A DNA stretch of 64,000 nucleotides from Prostheceraeus crozeri (taxonomy: Eukaryota > Platyhelminthes > Polycladida > Euryleptidae): positions 203,717 to 267,716 of the forward strand of contig CAJQUW010007746.1 in NCBI GenBank assembly GCA_907163375.1, given 5' to 3'. The notes under the pieces are model-generated. The model did no database searches, was not told the origin of the DNA, and worked only from the letters and a program-made list of their open reading frames with translations. Shown piece after piece: positions 20,944 to 30,783 of the stretch; the stretch's first letter is position 1, and each line of letters opens with the position of its first letter. The position numbers and the translations under genes were made by a program.

Positions 20944-23900
20944 GTGGAGAGGCTGATGGAGCAGGAGGAGTTGGAGATAGTGGGAGATGAGAGGGAGATT
21001 GAAGTCGAAGAGAAGAAGGACTTTCGATGCCAGCGGTGTAACAGGGTCTTCGTCTCAGCCTACAATGTGAGACGTCACACCGCTGGCAATGCCTGCAGAG
21101 GAGGAAAGCGCCGACCAATCCCTCAACGACCCAAGTGTGAAGGTTGTGGACGCACGTTCTACAACAACACCAACTTGCGAGTCCACATCGAAGTCGGTTC
21201 CTGTGGCAGTGTGAGGCAACCACCGACAACAACAGGTAGGAAGCATCCTTCATCGCACGTCGGCTTTTCCTGTTCTTCGTGTCAGAAGACCTTTACTACA
21301 GAGTTTGTTCTTTCTTCGCACACACTCTGTCACACTCATCCCACTGAGCTTTACACTGACAACAACGTCACTCTAAGGCTGAGCAAGTTTTCCCTTGAGA
21401 GGCTCGTTCGCGACTATGAGTTACAAAGCTCTGAAGCTGTACAAGATGTTCATCCTTTTTTGATGAATAATATAGGTTTAATTCATCAAAATGTTGGCGA
21501 GCTTAGATAGATTTTTACTCAAAGGCATGTTCTATCTCACTGCTCGTTTCAATAAGGTAGACAGTAGCACGGGAGAAGTAGAGTCCACTGTGACCATAAG
21601 GATAGCCTCCTGTGCTGCTGATCTGATAAGTGATGTAAACGAGTGGATAGAGAGACATGCGACCTATGTCGTCAACAATTTAAATAAATTTAATGAAAGA
21701 GACAGCGGTCTGGTCTTTGATGGGATAGAGAAAGCAGACATTAAAATCAATCTTTCAGAAAATTTGCAAGTGAGCGGTTGCTTCACCCTCCCCAAAGCGC
21801 TGGCTGACAAATAGGCTGTCATCAATGTAGAGTGTCAGTCCCAGTGTTTCAAGTATGCCGTCCTCTCCATTCTTCACTATAATTATATAGGTATACATCA
21901 TCAAAGAGTCACCAAGTATTGTGAATGGGAGGATGAACTTAAGTTTGACGGGTTAGATGTCAACACACTAGATTTTAAAGGCATCGCCCACTTTGAAAAA
22001 CTCAATAGCATTAAGATCGTCGTCCATCTCTGGGAAAAAGGTCTGAAGGGCGTTAGGTATAACAACCGCCAAAGTAACTTCGACCGGGTTGTCAATCTTC
22101 TCCTAGTCTATAGCGACAACCACCCAGAATGGCATTATTGTGGCACTCCTAAAATTTCTAGATTATATCACCACCAACACAGTTGTGATGACAAACAATA
22201 TTACAGTGATCGCTGCACACGGCGCTTTAGGTCAAAACCATATTTTGAACAGCATTACGAGTGGTGCTCTCAGGGTAAACTTCAAATGGAAGTCATGCCC
22301 AAAGATAAATTGTATAGGTATGAGGAAAACGGCAATGAGCTCAGTCCCATATGTACCATCTATGTGGACATTGAATGTTACATTGAACAAGAAGACCTAA
22401 GTCATGAGCCAGCAGCCATTGCCTGCTATGAAGTTTGGCATCCATATTATAGGAACCAAAATAAAATGCATGTGTGGCAAGGCGAGGAGTGCGTTGAAAA
22501 CTTCCTCAACTTTTTAGATAGGAAAGCCCGTTTTCATCAACGGTATGAAACGGAGCTGACTAGGAAACCCATGTGCTTCACAGAAGCCGATAAAATCAAA
22601 TTTGATAGGACCACGGAATGCCCCGCTGCTGTTCATCCTTTGATGATCAGCAACAGAAGAAAGTGAGGAACCATTGCCATCTCAGTGGTAAATTTAGGTC
22701 TGCCTTATGCAGCTAATGTAATATGAAACTTAGGCTCAAACGGCGAACGCTCCCCGTCATCTTCCATAACTTTAAATGTTATGATGCTCACATCATCATT
22801 CGCCATGGATTCGGTAAAATGAAATCCTGGTCATCCAAAGTGATTGCACAAAGTAAGGAAAAATTTATGTGCATCACTGCTAAAGTACAAGCAGATAAGA
22901 CGAAGGAGGGGAAGCCTGTCTTCTATGACATAAAGTTTCTAGATAGTTTTCAATTTATGTCTTCTTCCTTAGCCGCGTTGGCTAATAATTAAGAAACACG
23001 TCCCCTCACTCAACATTTAAAGAAAGACTATCCCAACATAAGTGACAGTCTCATGCGACGGAAAGGGGTGTTTCCTTATAGTTATTTTAGTTCAATGGAT
23101 ACTTTGAAGGAGACATCCCTTCCATCCATCGATAAATTTAAAAATGATTTGACGGGTGACGACTGTTCGCTGGATGACTATAGGCATGCAGAGCAAGCAT
23201 GGTTAGAATTTAGGTGTCGCACTTTTGGTGACTACATGCTTGCCTACTAAAAATTAGACGTCTATCTATTGGCTGACGTGTTTGAGACTTTTAGGAAAGT
23301 CACATTAGAACAGGACGCCTTAGACCCCGTCCATTTTGTTAGTCTGCCGGGTTTTGTCCTATCAGTCAGCCTTCAAGATGACGAAAGAGAGAATACATTT
23401 ACTGCAAGATGCAGAAATGTACACGTTATTTGAACGTGGTATTAGGGGAGGCTTAACATTTGTTAACAAACATGTTGTCAACAGCACCCAAGACATGGGA
23501 TCGACCACGCATTTAATGTACATAGACCAAAATAATTTGTGTGGGAGTGCATTATCCAAGCCTTTGCCACAGTCTGACTTCCAATGGTTGGAGCCCCATG
23601 ACATTGAATACTTCTCCAATCCAGCACACATCATAGCACTGGGAGATGAGGCCGACATAGGTTATTTATTTGAAGTCGACCTCATCTATCCAGAATGAAT
23701 TAAGAATAGGACAGTTGATTTTCTTCCCGCACCCGAATCTGGCATAGTCAGTCCAGATATGTTCTCTCCCTTTATGGAAGAACACAATAAGCAATATGAG
23801 GCGGAAAATGACTTAAAATGTATAGCCACTAGGAAGTTGTTGCTCACCCAATTGAACAAGCAGCATTACATCGTGCACTATTCCATCCTCAAATTCTATC

Positions 23901-24862
23901 TAGGTATGGAGATGCAACTTGACAAAGTCCATCGCGCTATCCAGTTTAGGCAGAAGCCCTTTCTAAAACCGTATATAGAATTCAATAGTAAGAAACGGGC
24001 TGAATCCAAGAATCCTTTCGAAAAGGACTTCTTTAAGAATAATGCCCTCTTTGGTGAAACCATGGAGGATGTAAGAAAGCGCATGGACTATCGTATCGCA
24101 ACTGATCCGGAAACGAGTATCAAGTTATGTCGCTCGCCGTTGTTTTGCCACCATGATGTCATTTCCGAAGACATCACTGGTTTGAAAATATTAAAATCTA
24201 AAGTAGAACTTTGTATTCCCATTTATGTCGGTCAAGCTGTCTTGGATCACTGCAAGTTAGAAATGTACAAGTTGTTTTACCTCTTTTTTGAAACTTGTCC
24301 ATTGATCCAACATGTGGAATTAGTAGGAGGTGATACAGACAGCTTCTTCCTAGCTTTTACAACCACGAGCCAAGTCAAGCAGGAAGACATTTTAAAATAT
24401 TTAGCACCCAAGTTTGATAGTTCCAACTATCCCATGGATCATCCGCTTTACTCTACCACAAATAAAGCGAAGCTTGGCTGCTTCAAGGATGAGTGTGCCG
24501 GCAAACAGATAGAGGAGATGATCTTGCTTCGCCCCAAGATGTACTCCATGAAGCTAAAATCCTCAGAGCTTTCTATTAAACGGGCGAAAGGCATCTCGAT
24601 GTCAATCGTTAGAAAAATGACACATAGGGACTATCAAGATGCCTTAGATTCACTTAAAATTAAAAAAGTAGAAATGATCATTTTAAAATCACAGTCGCAT
24701 CAAGTCAGAACAACAACGTTTAGGAAACGAGGTCTCTCAGCTTGGGAAGACAAGCGATGCTGGATGAGTCCTAACCAATCATTACCATACGGCCATTTAG
24801 ACACTCATCTACCTCCACCCAAGAGACAGAAACTTTCTCTTCCTCCGTCCGGCGATGTATGA
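20944..24862 (+). pseudogene. Polinton family B DNA polymerase with N-terminal zinc fingers, broken
   Basis: Replicates the element by the protein-primed route typical of Polintons. The first ~120 residues carry three C2H2-type fingers (starting CQRCNRVF, CEGCGRTF and CSSCQKTF). A region related to the small proteins at 20,053, 27,722 and 30,361 follows. Then come the exonuclease motifs (IYVDIECYIE; FHNFKCYDAHIII; FLDSFQFMSSSL) and the polymerase palm (YIDQNNLCGSALSKPLP; KKRAESKNPFEKDFFKNNALFG; the catalytic GGDTDSFFL). The C-terminal part after RPKMYSMKLK is typical of this family, and the overall span of about 3.9 kb fits the usual length. The gene is broken, with about seven or more interruptions, and cannot make the enzyme. 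Confidence 0.9.
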
Positions 24863-25745
24863 TGATGAATGCTTCATCTCTGTTGTGGTTGATGTTTTGC
24901 TTTTTCACTCCATGGCGTTTTCTATGGGGCGTTTTGAGTGAGTGCCTTGTAACATGCTACCAACTCCTGATTACTTCATATCATGACTTTCATATCAACT
25001 GGTTTTCCTGACTTTGTTTTGCCCCTGCACATGAGTGACTTTGTTTTCTCCGGTGGTGTGAGCCATAAAAACTTTGTTTTCTGCTACCATCAGTATTAAC
25101 TATGTGTAACTGTGATGAAATGTCTTTCATTCAATAACATATCATGTACAGACTGTCTCGTTTTTCTTTTGACATAAAGATGGGATTCTCACTCAATAGA
25201 CAAAAGTTAAAGTTTTGATCATTTTGTAAGATGGGTAGGGTTAGAAATAAAGTTGATGATTGTAAAGTTAGAAATAAAGTTATAACCATGTCGCCGTTTG
25301 TAAGATAGGTGAAATATAAATGAAGTCAGAATCACTTCACTGTTTGTAAAGTTAGAAATAAAGTTGACGTTTGTAAAGTTAGAAATAAAGTTGATTGTAA
25401 AGTTTGAATTAATGCTAGAATCATTTCAGAGTTTGCAAGATAGGTAAAGTATAAAATAAAGTCACAACCATGTCAGAGTTTGTAAGTTATCATCATGACA
25501 ATTTCTTCGGCTTAGGAAACATCAACCACTTTGCTGACTCATGTCTATAAATAGCTCTGACTCATGAAGTGGTAAAGCGGCAGTCAGTTAGATAAGAATC
25601 TAATCAGTCTTGTTCAACCTTTTCACCGACACGTGTGTGGGCGATAATTCATTGCGATGACTCATTCAAAACACATCATGTGATTAACACGATTCTATTA
25701 ACTGTGACTCATACATATAACGCATTAAAAATTTAACAATGTCAG
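24863..25745. other. Central intergenic region of the Polinton with repeated AATAAAG signals
   Basis: After the polymerase come three ACTTTGTTTTC-like repeats (about 25,010-25,085) and then a run of imperfect repeats built on TTTGTAAAGTTAGAAATAAA (about 25,215-25,460). These supply five AATAAAG copies in about 220 bases on the plus strand, that is, multiple polyadenylation signals for the polymerase transcript. A plus-strand TATA-like TATAAATA at 25,546 has no evident gene after it. Confidence 0.6.
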
Positions 25746-26560
25746 CTACTTTACTGATATCACGTAAACCAGGCATGATACAATGTCGTTGTGAAACACT
25801 GCAATATGTACAGGATGCCACCTCCGAATCAAAGCAGCAGGAAAGAGTTCAGTTTCATAAAATATACAATGATTACTGGTTTTAATGTTGGCTAGATTCA
25901 CTGACATCTCCAATTGAACAGACACTACTATATTCTTCAATGTCAGGAGACTGAGGCGTAGATGAGGCATGAGTGTTCGCATTTTCTTGATGACTTCGTA
26001 ACACATGGACTGCAGCACGAAATGAGAAAGGTTTCCTAGGACTTGGATTTTGCCGCAGCGAAAGATTTAAAGATTTCGACCGTTGCTCATGCAGAAGACC
26101 AACATTTGCGGACGACCGCGATGATATACTAAATCGGTAAGATGGGTATGCAACTGTTCTAAATCAATGTCTCTTCTCAGATTCATTTCGCGCATAGCAT
26201 TGATGATTCGGATGGGGAGCATGACTCACAAATGACATGAAGGTTAAGTGAACTATCCTTTTATACTTTTCCCATGAGGGTTTTAGAATCACGATGTAGC
26301 AGTGATCATTATGTAGAATCATCTCTTGAATGCGAATAAATACAATGCCGTCTCCCACGTTAATGACATGGCAAGAGTTGGATAGGATAGCGCGATGTCA
26401 CCTTCGTAGTTGAAAGCGTTCTAGAGTTATCTGAAGTTGACGTTTCGTATCATGAAATGTAACACACTGACTTTTCCATGATACATAGAGGCATGCTGAT
26501 AATTTCCACATGATTCAAACCTGAGTGAAGAATGCTATGCCTAAGAAAGAAGGAGAGAGT
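25746..26560 (-). pseudogene. Unrecognised minus-strand Polinton region, probably decayed gene(s)
   Basis: Contains two minus-strand frames, 25,746-26,018 (90 codons) and 26,164-26,358 (64 codons), the second with GDGIVFIRIQEMILHNDHCY. Neither matches a family I know. Position and strand agree with the minus-strand gene series to the right. The call is weak and the region may be largely non-coding. Confidence 0.25.
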
Positions 26561-26623
26561 CATGTTCATGTGTGGCATGGTGAGTGTACATTTTCTTTCT
26601 TGATGCGGTGGCCGTTAGGCCGT

Positions 26624-26638
26624 GGTCTCATAAAGACC
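26624..26638 (-). terminator. 3' hairpin downstream of the 26,733-27,296 gene
   Basis: On the minus strand GGTCTTTATGAGACC forms a perfect five-pair stem with a TTATG loop. It is preceded by GAACGCACCA and followed by ACGGCCTAACGGCCACC, a second small hairpin. The same frame of elements (GAACGC-CCA, GAGACC, TAA, GGC-ACC) is present after the genes at 18,661 and 29,846. Confidence 0.4.
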
Positions 26639-26732
26639 AATGGTGCGTTCTCAGTGTGTGGAGAGTGTTACTGTAGTTGATCATCATCAACATGGACATC
26701 ATTTTTAAAGGTGATGGAGACAAGATAGGGAT

Positions 26733-27296
26733 TCAACGTAAACAACTTTCCGTCCCTGCCATGTAGATGGTTTGAATTTTTATTTCGAAGGAGTAGAATC
26801 CTTTTCCCTTAATGGGGAGCGGTTTGCAATTGAGTAAGTCGAATTCGATGCCCTCCTTTTCATGGATAATGAGACAGTGTCTATCCATATGAACATACAT
26901 GTATCGTCTTTCCATGATGGGAACTTGTGGCCGCTTCCCATTGTGGCGAACAATTTCTTTGGGAATGGTGAGATTTCCTTTCAGGAATGTTTCAAATGTA
27001 TTGAATTGTAACCGTGTCCAATAGTCTAACGGCACACACACGGCCAGTCCATACTTTGTTGACATAACCTTTAGATAATCTATCTGATGACTTGGAGTTT
27101 TTATGGTCACGACTTCTCCATAATGAGTTATCTTTTGATTGAAAGCATTTTTACCCGATGCTATAGTAAGGGAGTTCAGTGCACCCATTTCGAGAGCAGA
27201 GGAGTTGATGGCTTCGAGCAACTGCATGGTTAGCGCAAGGACGGAAATGATTGCCATGAGCTCAGTCGTCCGTTTTATAACCAGACCTAGCTCCAA
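26733..27296 (-). CDS. Polinton protein of unknown function, 187 aa, open
   Basis: An uninterrupted frame from ATG 27,296, about 100 bases after a minus-strand TATA box at 27,393-27,400. Residues about 13-40 are hydrophobic (LMAIISVLALTMQLLEAI), possibly a membrane or packing helix. The middle contains VCVPLDYWTRLQFNTFETF and the end GKGFYSFEIKIQTIYMAG. These two patterns recur as IPIDNWLRQQLDILEDF and GAGFYSFHIEVPAVDVGP in the gene at 29,039-29,720, so the two are paralogues. I do not recognise the family. A minor structural protein is a guess from its place among late-looking minus-strand genes. A 3' hairpin lies about 95 bases after the stop. Confidence 0.55.
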   Translation of the reverse strand: MELGLVIKRTTELMAIISVLALTMQLLEAINSSALEMGALNSLTIASGKNAFNQKITHYGEVVTIKTPSHQIDYLKVMSTKYGLAVCVPLDYWTRLQFNTFETFLKGNLTIPKEIVRHNGKRPQVPIMERRYMYVHMDRHCLIIHEKEGIEFDLLNCKPLPIKGKGFYSFEIKIQTIYMAGTESCLR

Positions 27297-27392
27297 TCAC
27301 ATGCGTTTCCCTTTTCACGTTTTCCCTGTCTTTGTTACATGACAAAGAGTTATCACACGTGAACTTTTGACTGCGTGGGTGGAAACCTTTCC

Positions 27393-27400
27393 TATTTATA
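27393..27400 (-). promoter_or_regulatory. TATA box for the 26,733-27,296 gene
   Basis: Minus strand reads GTGTATAAATAGGAAAGG. TATAAATA lies about 97 bases before the ATG, a normal promoter distance with a short leader. Confidence 0.55.
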
Positions 27401-27439
27401 CACAAAGTCGTTCTAGTCCTCACAAAGTCTTGAGTGACA

Positions 27440-27680
27440 CACCCTTCTAGCGAACAAAGACGCATTCTTTTATCTAACAAAGAGCCTGATAGCAATGCAC
27501 AAAGTGCAATGACTCGTGTTGCGATACGCTCTTTTTCTCGAACAAAGGCGCATTCATTTATCTGACAAAGAGCCTGATGGTAATGCACAAAGCACAATGA
27601 CTCATGTTGCGATACGCCCCTTTTCTCGAACAAAGGCGCATTTATCTAACAAAGCGCAATGACTCATGTTGCTCTATACA
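27440..27680. repeat. ~100-bp tandem repeat in an intergenic region
   Basis: Two and a half imperfect copies sharing ACAAAGAGCCTGAT, GCACAAAG, CAATGACTC and TTGCGATACGC follow each other. They sit between the promoter of the 26,733 gene and the 3' end of the gene at 27,722. An open minus-strand frame of 123 codons across them is a by-product of the repeat. Confidence 0.7.
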
Positions 27681-27711
27681 CCACTACAAAAAAAATCAGT
27701 GAAAAGAAATG

Positions 27712-27717
27712 TTTATT
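27712..27717 (-). terminator. AATAAA just after the stop of the 27,722-28,168 gene
   Basis: TTTATT on the plus strand, that is AATAAA on the minus strand, lies five bases past the stop codon. This is the same tight arrangement as at 20,052-20,057. Confidence 0.5.
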
Positions 27718-27721
27718 GCAT

Positions 27722-28168
27722 CTACACAATGTGTCGACCATCAAACAAAGTCGTGGATGTAAACACACTCGGTTGAATCATGACATGTTTGACAACGTAC
27801 GCATTTCCTTCCAACGTCTCTTCTATTCTCTCCATAATTTTGTCCATATGGCTACCATAAAATTGATCACTAAGAGTAATCCATTCTGTGCGATAAGATC
27901 CAAAACGAAGTGGTTTTTGCTAATCTTTCAACTCTATATAAGCAACGAGTCTACCCTTTGCATCTTGAGGTTGTAAACTCTCCATCAATGTTTCGAAGAG
28001 AGGGAGGCCTTCAGTTAGCACTACTTTCATATCATTCATCTTAATTTTAAATGTAAGTTTCCAATCTTGTAAAAATCCATCCAATCCTTGTTGATCAAGT
28101 GTCAAATGACACATGTGGTTACTTAGTGCACGATGCGCTAACATAAACGTTGTGACTATAGATTTCAT
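27722..28168 (-). pseudogene. Polinton small protein, second stand-alone copy of the polymerase-related domain, broken
   Basis: Starts at ATG 28,168. The N-terminal part has CHLTLDQQGLDGFLQDWKL and AKGRLVAYIEL; the C-terminal part has the FYxxHMxKIMERI pattern and a final VKHVMIQ. These align with the proteins at 20,053-20,505 and 30,361-30,783 in the same order and at the same spacing. The length of the unit, about 149 codons, matches them. The gene is broken. AATAAA follows the stop within a few bases. Confidence 0.6.
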
Positions 28169-28314
28169 ATTGCTTCAATGACTTCCACTATGAATAAAAC
28201 AGAAATAACAATCATGTTCCACTGTAAGTTTATTCAACACCAGACAAAATTTACAAGTACAGAATACACTTCATAAAATGATCATCATTCATTCACAAGG
28301 AGCAAAAACATATT

Positions 28315-28844
28315 TTACATAGACCCATGCTGTTGACAATAATATAGATACAGTTCATAAACGTCATAGAGACTACAGTGCCAGCGTGAAGAGAGTTTTG
28401 CAATGTAGGTGGCTTTATTTCTAGTATTACAATGGGATGGTGGTCTGTAAAGGTGATGCCTCTCACCGAAACATACAGCCATGTCAAAACTCATTTCATC
28501 TCTAAACTTCTTTTGACCACAATGCATATGATAGTCTTGTCTTACACGATCTATCCAACATGGTAAATATAAGATATCAATGTGCAACTGAAGTGTTGCT
28601 GCTTCTCGTTCAGAATCATTTCCTAATATTTTAACAATATGAAAACCTGACAGCCACCGTTTGTGTCACTTATCAAATACGTTTCATTTACAAATCCAAT
28701 ATGAATCAAAATTGAAGGATCACGTCCATGCACATGACGTCGTGACCATTCGTCTTTGTGTGGAGGACAGTAGGCAAATCTATGATATACACTAACAACA
28801 GTTTGATCACTTTCCCTCATTGCAATAGCACTCAACTCCTGCAT
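28315..28844 (-). pseudogene. Unrecognised minus-strand Polinton gene region, His/Cys-rich
   Basis: Two minus-strand frames lie end to end here. The right one contains VYHRFAYCPPHKDEWSRRH and ILIHIGFVNETYLISD; the left one contains DYHMHCGQKKFRDEMSFDMA and SSRWHCSLYDVYELYLYYC. Aromatic, His and Cys content is high. I do not know the family. They may be parts of one broken gene, but this is not certain. TTTATT at about 28,231 could provide a minus-strand polyadenylation signal. Confidence 0.4.
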
Positions 28845-28899
28845 GGGTGTTCACTCACTGTCTATGAAGATGACAAGCTACAATATCAAAAAGACTTCA

Positions 28900-29067
28900 T
28901 TACAAGATAATACATTGAGCAAGATGTCTGTCCTTTACATAACAAAAGATACATACAACATGATTGCAATGTTTTATTTGAACATAACGCGCAAGACCGC
29001 GTTTTCCACATTCACTACATACTAACTGATTACAATACTTAAGATTTCTCTTTGGTGGTAACACCAT
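28900..29067 (-). CDS. Small RING-like zinc-binding protein, 55 aa
   Basis: From ATG at 29,067 the frame reads MVLPPKRN and then a Cys/His cluster: C-x2-C (CSEC), then C-x-H-x2-C-x2-C (CNHVVCIFC) about 13 residues on, the spacing of a RING finger or related treble-clef fold. It overlaps the 3' end of the basic-tailed gene at 29,039 by about 29 bases in another frame, as is common in compact virus-like elements. A ubiquitin-ligase role is only a possibility; the motif alone cannot separate RING from other zinc folds. Confidence 0.45.
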   Translation of the reverse strand: MVLPPKRNLKYCNQLVCSECGKRGLARYVQIKHCNHVVCIFCYVKDRHLAQCIIL

Positions 29068-29720
29068 CTTTTTTTGATGCGCGACGACGTTTAGGTTTGG
29101 TGACAGGTTCTTGACACTCTTTGACACAAGAATCAATGACTTTCTCAATGTGATCAAGACCTGTTAACTCAGGTTGATGATGAATTTGAGCAATGCGCAA
29201 ATTGAGAGAAATCAAATTACCGTCAGATTGATGAGGACCCACATCAACAGCAGGCACCTCAATATGAAAGGAATAAAAGCCTGCACCTAGCGATGACAAT
29301 TCTGTTTCAACTGACTGTTCAACTGTCACTCCTGAAGTGACATTACAATACTGGCTTTGCAAAATATAGCAGCGAGTGCCGCGATACAATGGTTTATAAT
29401 AAGAAGTTTTCTTTTCTGGCCACAACTGTAATAGTTCAGTAGTAATAAGAGCCTATTGCCTCACAAAGTCTTCTAAAATGTCAAGCTGCTGACGCAACCA
29501 ATTATCAATAGGGATATTCAGGTTTTGACCGCAACGATTTACTTGCGTATCCACTTTTGGTAAGTATACCGCCGGCGTTTGAAGATAGAGTCGAACAACG
29601 TTGTAGTGCACTTGTTGTTTGTAGGTAGGATAGCCGTGAATTACCTTTTAAATTTTCGGATTCCACAGCTCCAGATGTTGAGGATTCAGTGATGCTGCAG
29701 TTGGAGTAGGATTCATGGCC
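29039..29720 (-). pseudogene. Polinton protein with basic tail, paralogue of the 26,733-27,296 protein, broken
   Basis: The minus-strand region begins near 29,715 with MNPTPTAASLNPQHLELWNP and ends at 29,039 with a lysine/arginine-rich tail (KPKRRRASKKDG). It shares P-I/L-D-x-W-x-R-x-Q and G-x-GFYSF-x-I with the protein at 26,733-27,296, in the same order. The C-terminal basic tail is extra and could bind nucleic acid. Family not recognised. Broken at more than one place. Confidence 0.55.
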
Positions 29721-29809
29721 ATGGCAGTCTGTACCGAAAAAATACCACTAAGTACATTCATGATCATCAGAGAAAAGAAAATTGTTAGCTTAGCAGTGAC
29801 ATATGAGGT

Positions 29810-29825
29810 GGCCCTTAAGAGGACC
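29810..29825 (-). terminator. Histone-type 3' stem-loop after the 29,846-30,097 gene
   Basis: Minus strand reads AAAA, then GGTCCTCTTAAGGGCC, then ACCTC. The 16-base core fits the metazoan histone mRNA stem-loop consensus (GGYYYTHHTHARRRCC) at every position, with the usual A-rich 5' flank and ACC after it. It begins 21 bases past the stop codon of a Polinton gene. GAACGCCCC precedes it, as after the coiled-coil gene. Confidence 0.55.
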
Positions 29826-29845
29826 TTTTGGGGCGTTCACATGAC

Positions 29846-30097
29846 TTAAAGCTTATCACCAAAGTCTAGGTCTTCGTCATCGTCCAGTAAATTAAATGTC
29901 TTGGGCTTAGGACCCGAATTAAGTTTCAATTCCCTAAAAAACTCAAAGGTAAAGCGTCTAAGTGGTGGAGGTGGTGGTGGTCGTGGTGATGGTGATGGTT
30001 CAACAAAATAAGCTTGTACAATCATCGGCCACACACTCTCCTGCGTCTCTCTTCTAAAATGCTGGTAAAGTTTAGGCCACACCGTCATGACACTCAC
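29846..30097 (-). CDS. Small proline-rich acidic-tailed Polinton protein, 83 aa
   Basis: An uninterrupted frame from ATG 30,097 to the stop at 29,846. N-terminal half contains VWPKLYQHFRRETQESVWPM; the centre is a proline run (PSPSPRPPPPPP); the C-terminus is acidic (DDDEDLDFGDKL). A TATA box lies about 120 bases upstream and a histone-type stem-loop 21 bases downstream, so both ends of the gene are marked. I do not recognise it. The Pro-rich hinge and acidic tail could suit a small structural or interaction protein. Confidence 0.55.
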   Translation of the reverse strand: MSVMTVWPKLYQHFRRETQESVWPMIVQAYFVEPSPSPRPPPPPPLRRFTFEFFRELKLNSGPKPKTFNLLDDDEDLDFGDKL

Positions 30098-30215
30098 TTG
30101 TAAATTTGCAAACAGGATTGATCAGACAAAATTGAGACGGAGAATGGCCTGAGCAAGTTACACACGCTTTCCAAGTCAAGAGAATGAAATGAAGAGAAAA
30201 TGGGGAGACGTCTGC

Positions 30216-30222
30216 TTTTATA
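30216..30222 (-). promoter_or_regulatory. TATA box for the 29,846-30,097 gene
   Basis: Minus strand reads GGAGACTATAAAAGCAGACG, a near-ideal TATA box about 120 bases before the ATG at 30,097. Confidence 0.6.
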
Positions 30223-30360
30223 GTCTCCTCCGAATCCACATTTGACACTATGAGAGCCAATCAGAGACCTCCGTTTCTCCCCTGTCTTCGTTGCGGCAGG
30301 GAAAAGGAGGTACACGGACGTCTGACTCATGATTGCTTTTCCCAAATCTTGTAGTCAAAT

Positions 30361-30783
30361 CTAGTTTAGCACATTGAGCTGAATATGAATGTGTTTTATG
30401 CGACATAAGTCCAAGTTGGATCCTTGCTCTTGAAATGAATCTAGTCGAGATGCAATTTTCGCCATGTGTCGCTGATAGAAATCTGTTGGATCATGTATCG
30501 TCTCTGCAGAATAGGATGCAAAATGAAACACTGCACGTTCACCTGCATGTTCATCAGTCACTTTCTCAAATTCAATCTCTGCAACTAATCGACCTTTCAC
30601 ATCTTTATTTATCAAACTGTCCATGAGCAGTTGTAAAGCGAAGCAACCTTAAGCGATAGCAAATTCTAAGTCAGCCCTTTCATGATGAAATGAGATGATG
30701 TAGTCCCAAATCACACCACGAAGACTTTGTCGATGAAAACGCAGTGAACAAAATTCATTCGTAAACTCTACTGCATCTGTCAT
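30361..30783 (-). pseudogene. Polinton small protein, third stand-alone copy of the polymerase-related domain, broken
   Basis: Starts about 50 bases inside the right TIR. Contains CSLRFHRQSLRGVIWDYII near its start, then VKGRLVAEIEF, DFYQRHMAKIASRLDSF and CRIKHIHIQL. These correspond segment by segment with the 150-aa protein at 20,053-20,505 (RFYQESFGGLIQNYIL; EFYTRHLWKIISRMDNF; NKINHIVIAI). Broken, but the conserved blocks are clear. The promoter, if any, would lie in the TIR. Confidence 0.6.

Noticed and set aside
25546-25553. Plus-strand TATA box TATAAATA as promoter of a further gene
   Set aside because: No plus-strand reading frame of note follows within 1 kb.
26525-26620. Possible second polymerase fragment (HVHVWHGEC on the plus strand, resembling MHVWQGEEC of the exonuclease region)
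   Set aside because: Nine residues are too short to support homology, and no other polymerase block lies around it.
27262-27633. 123-codon minus-strand frame
   Set aside because: It covers a ~100-bp tandem repeat and the TATA box of the next gene; composition follows the repeat.
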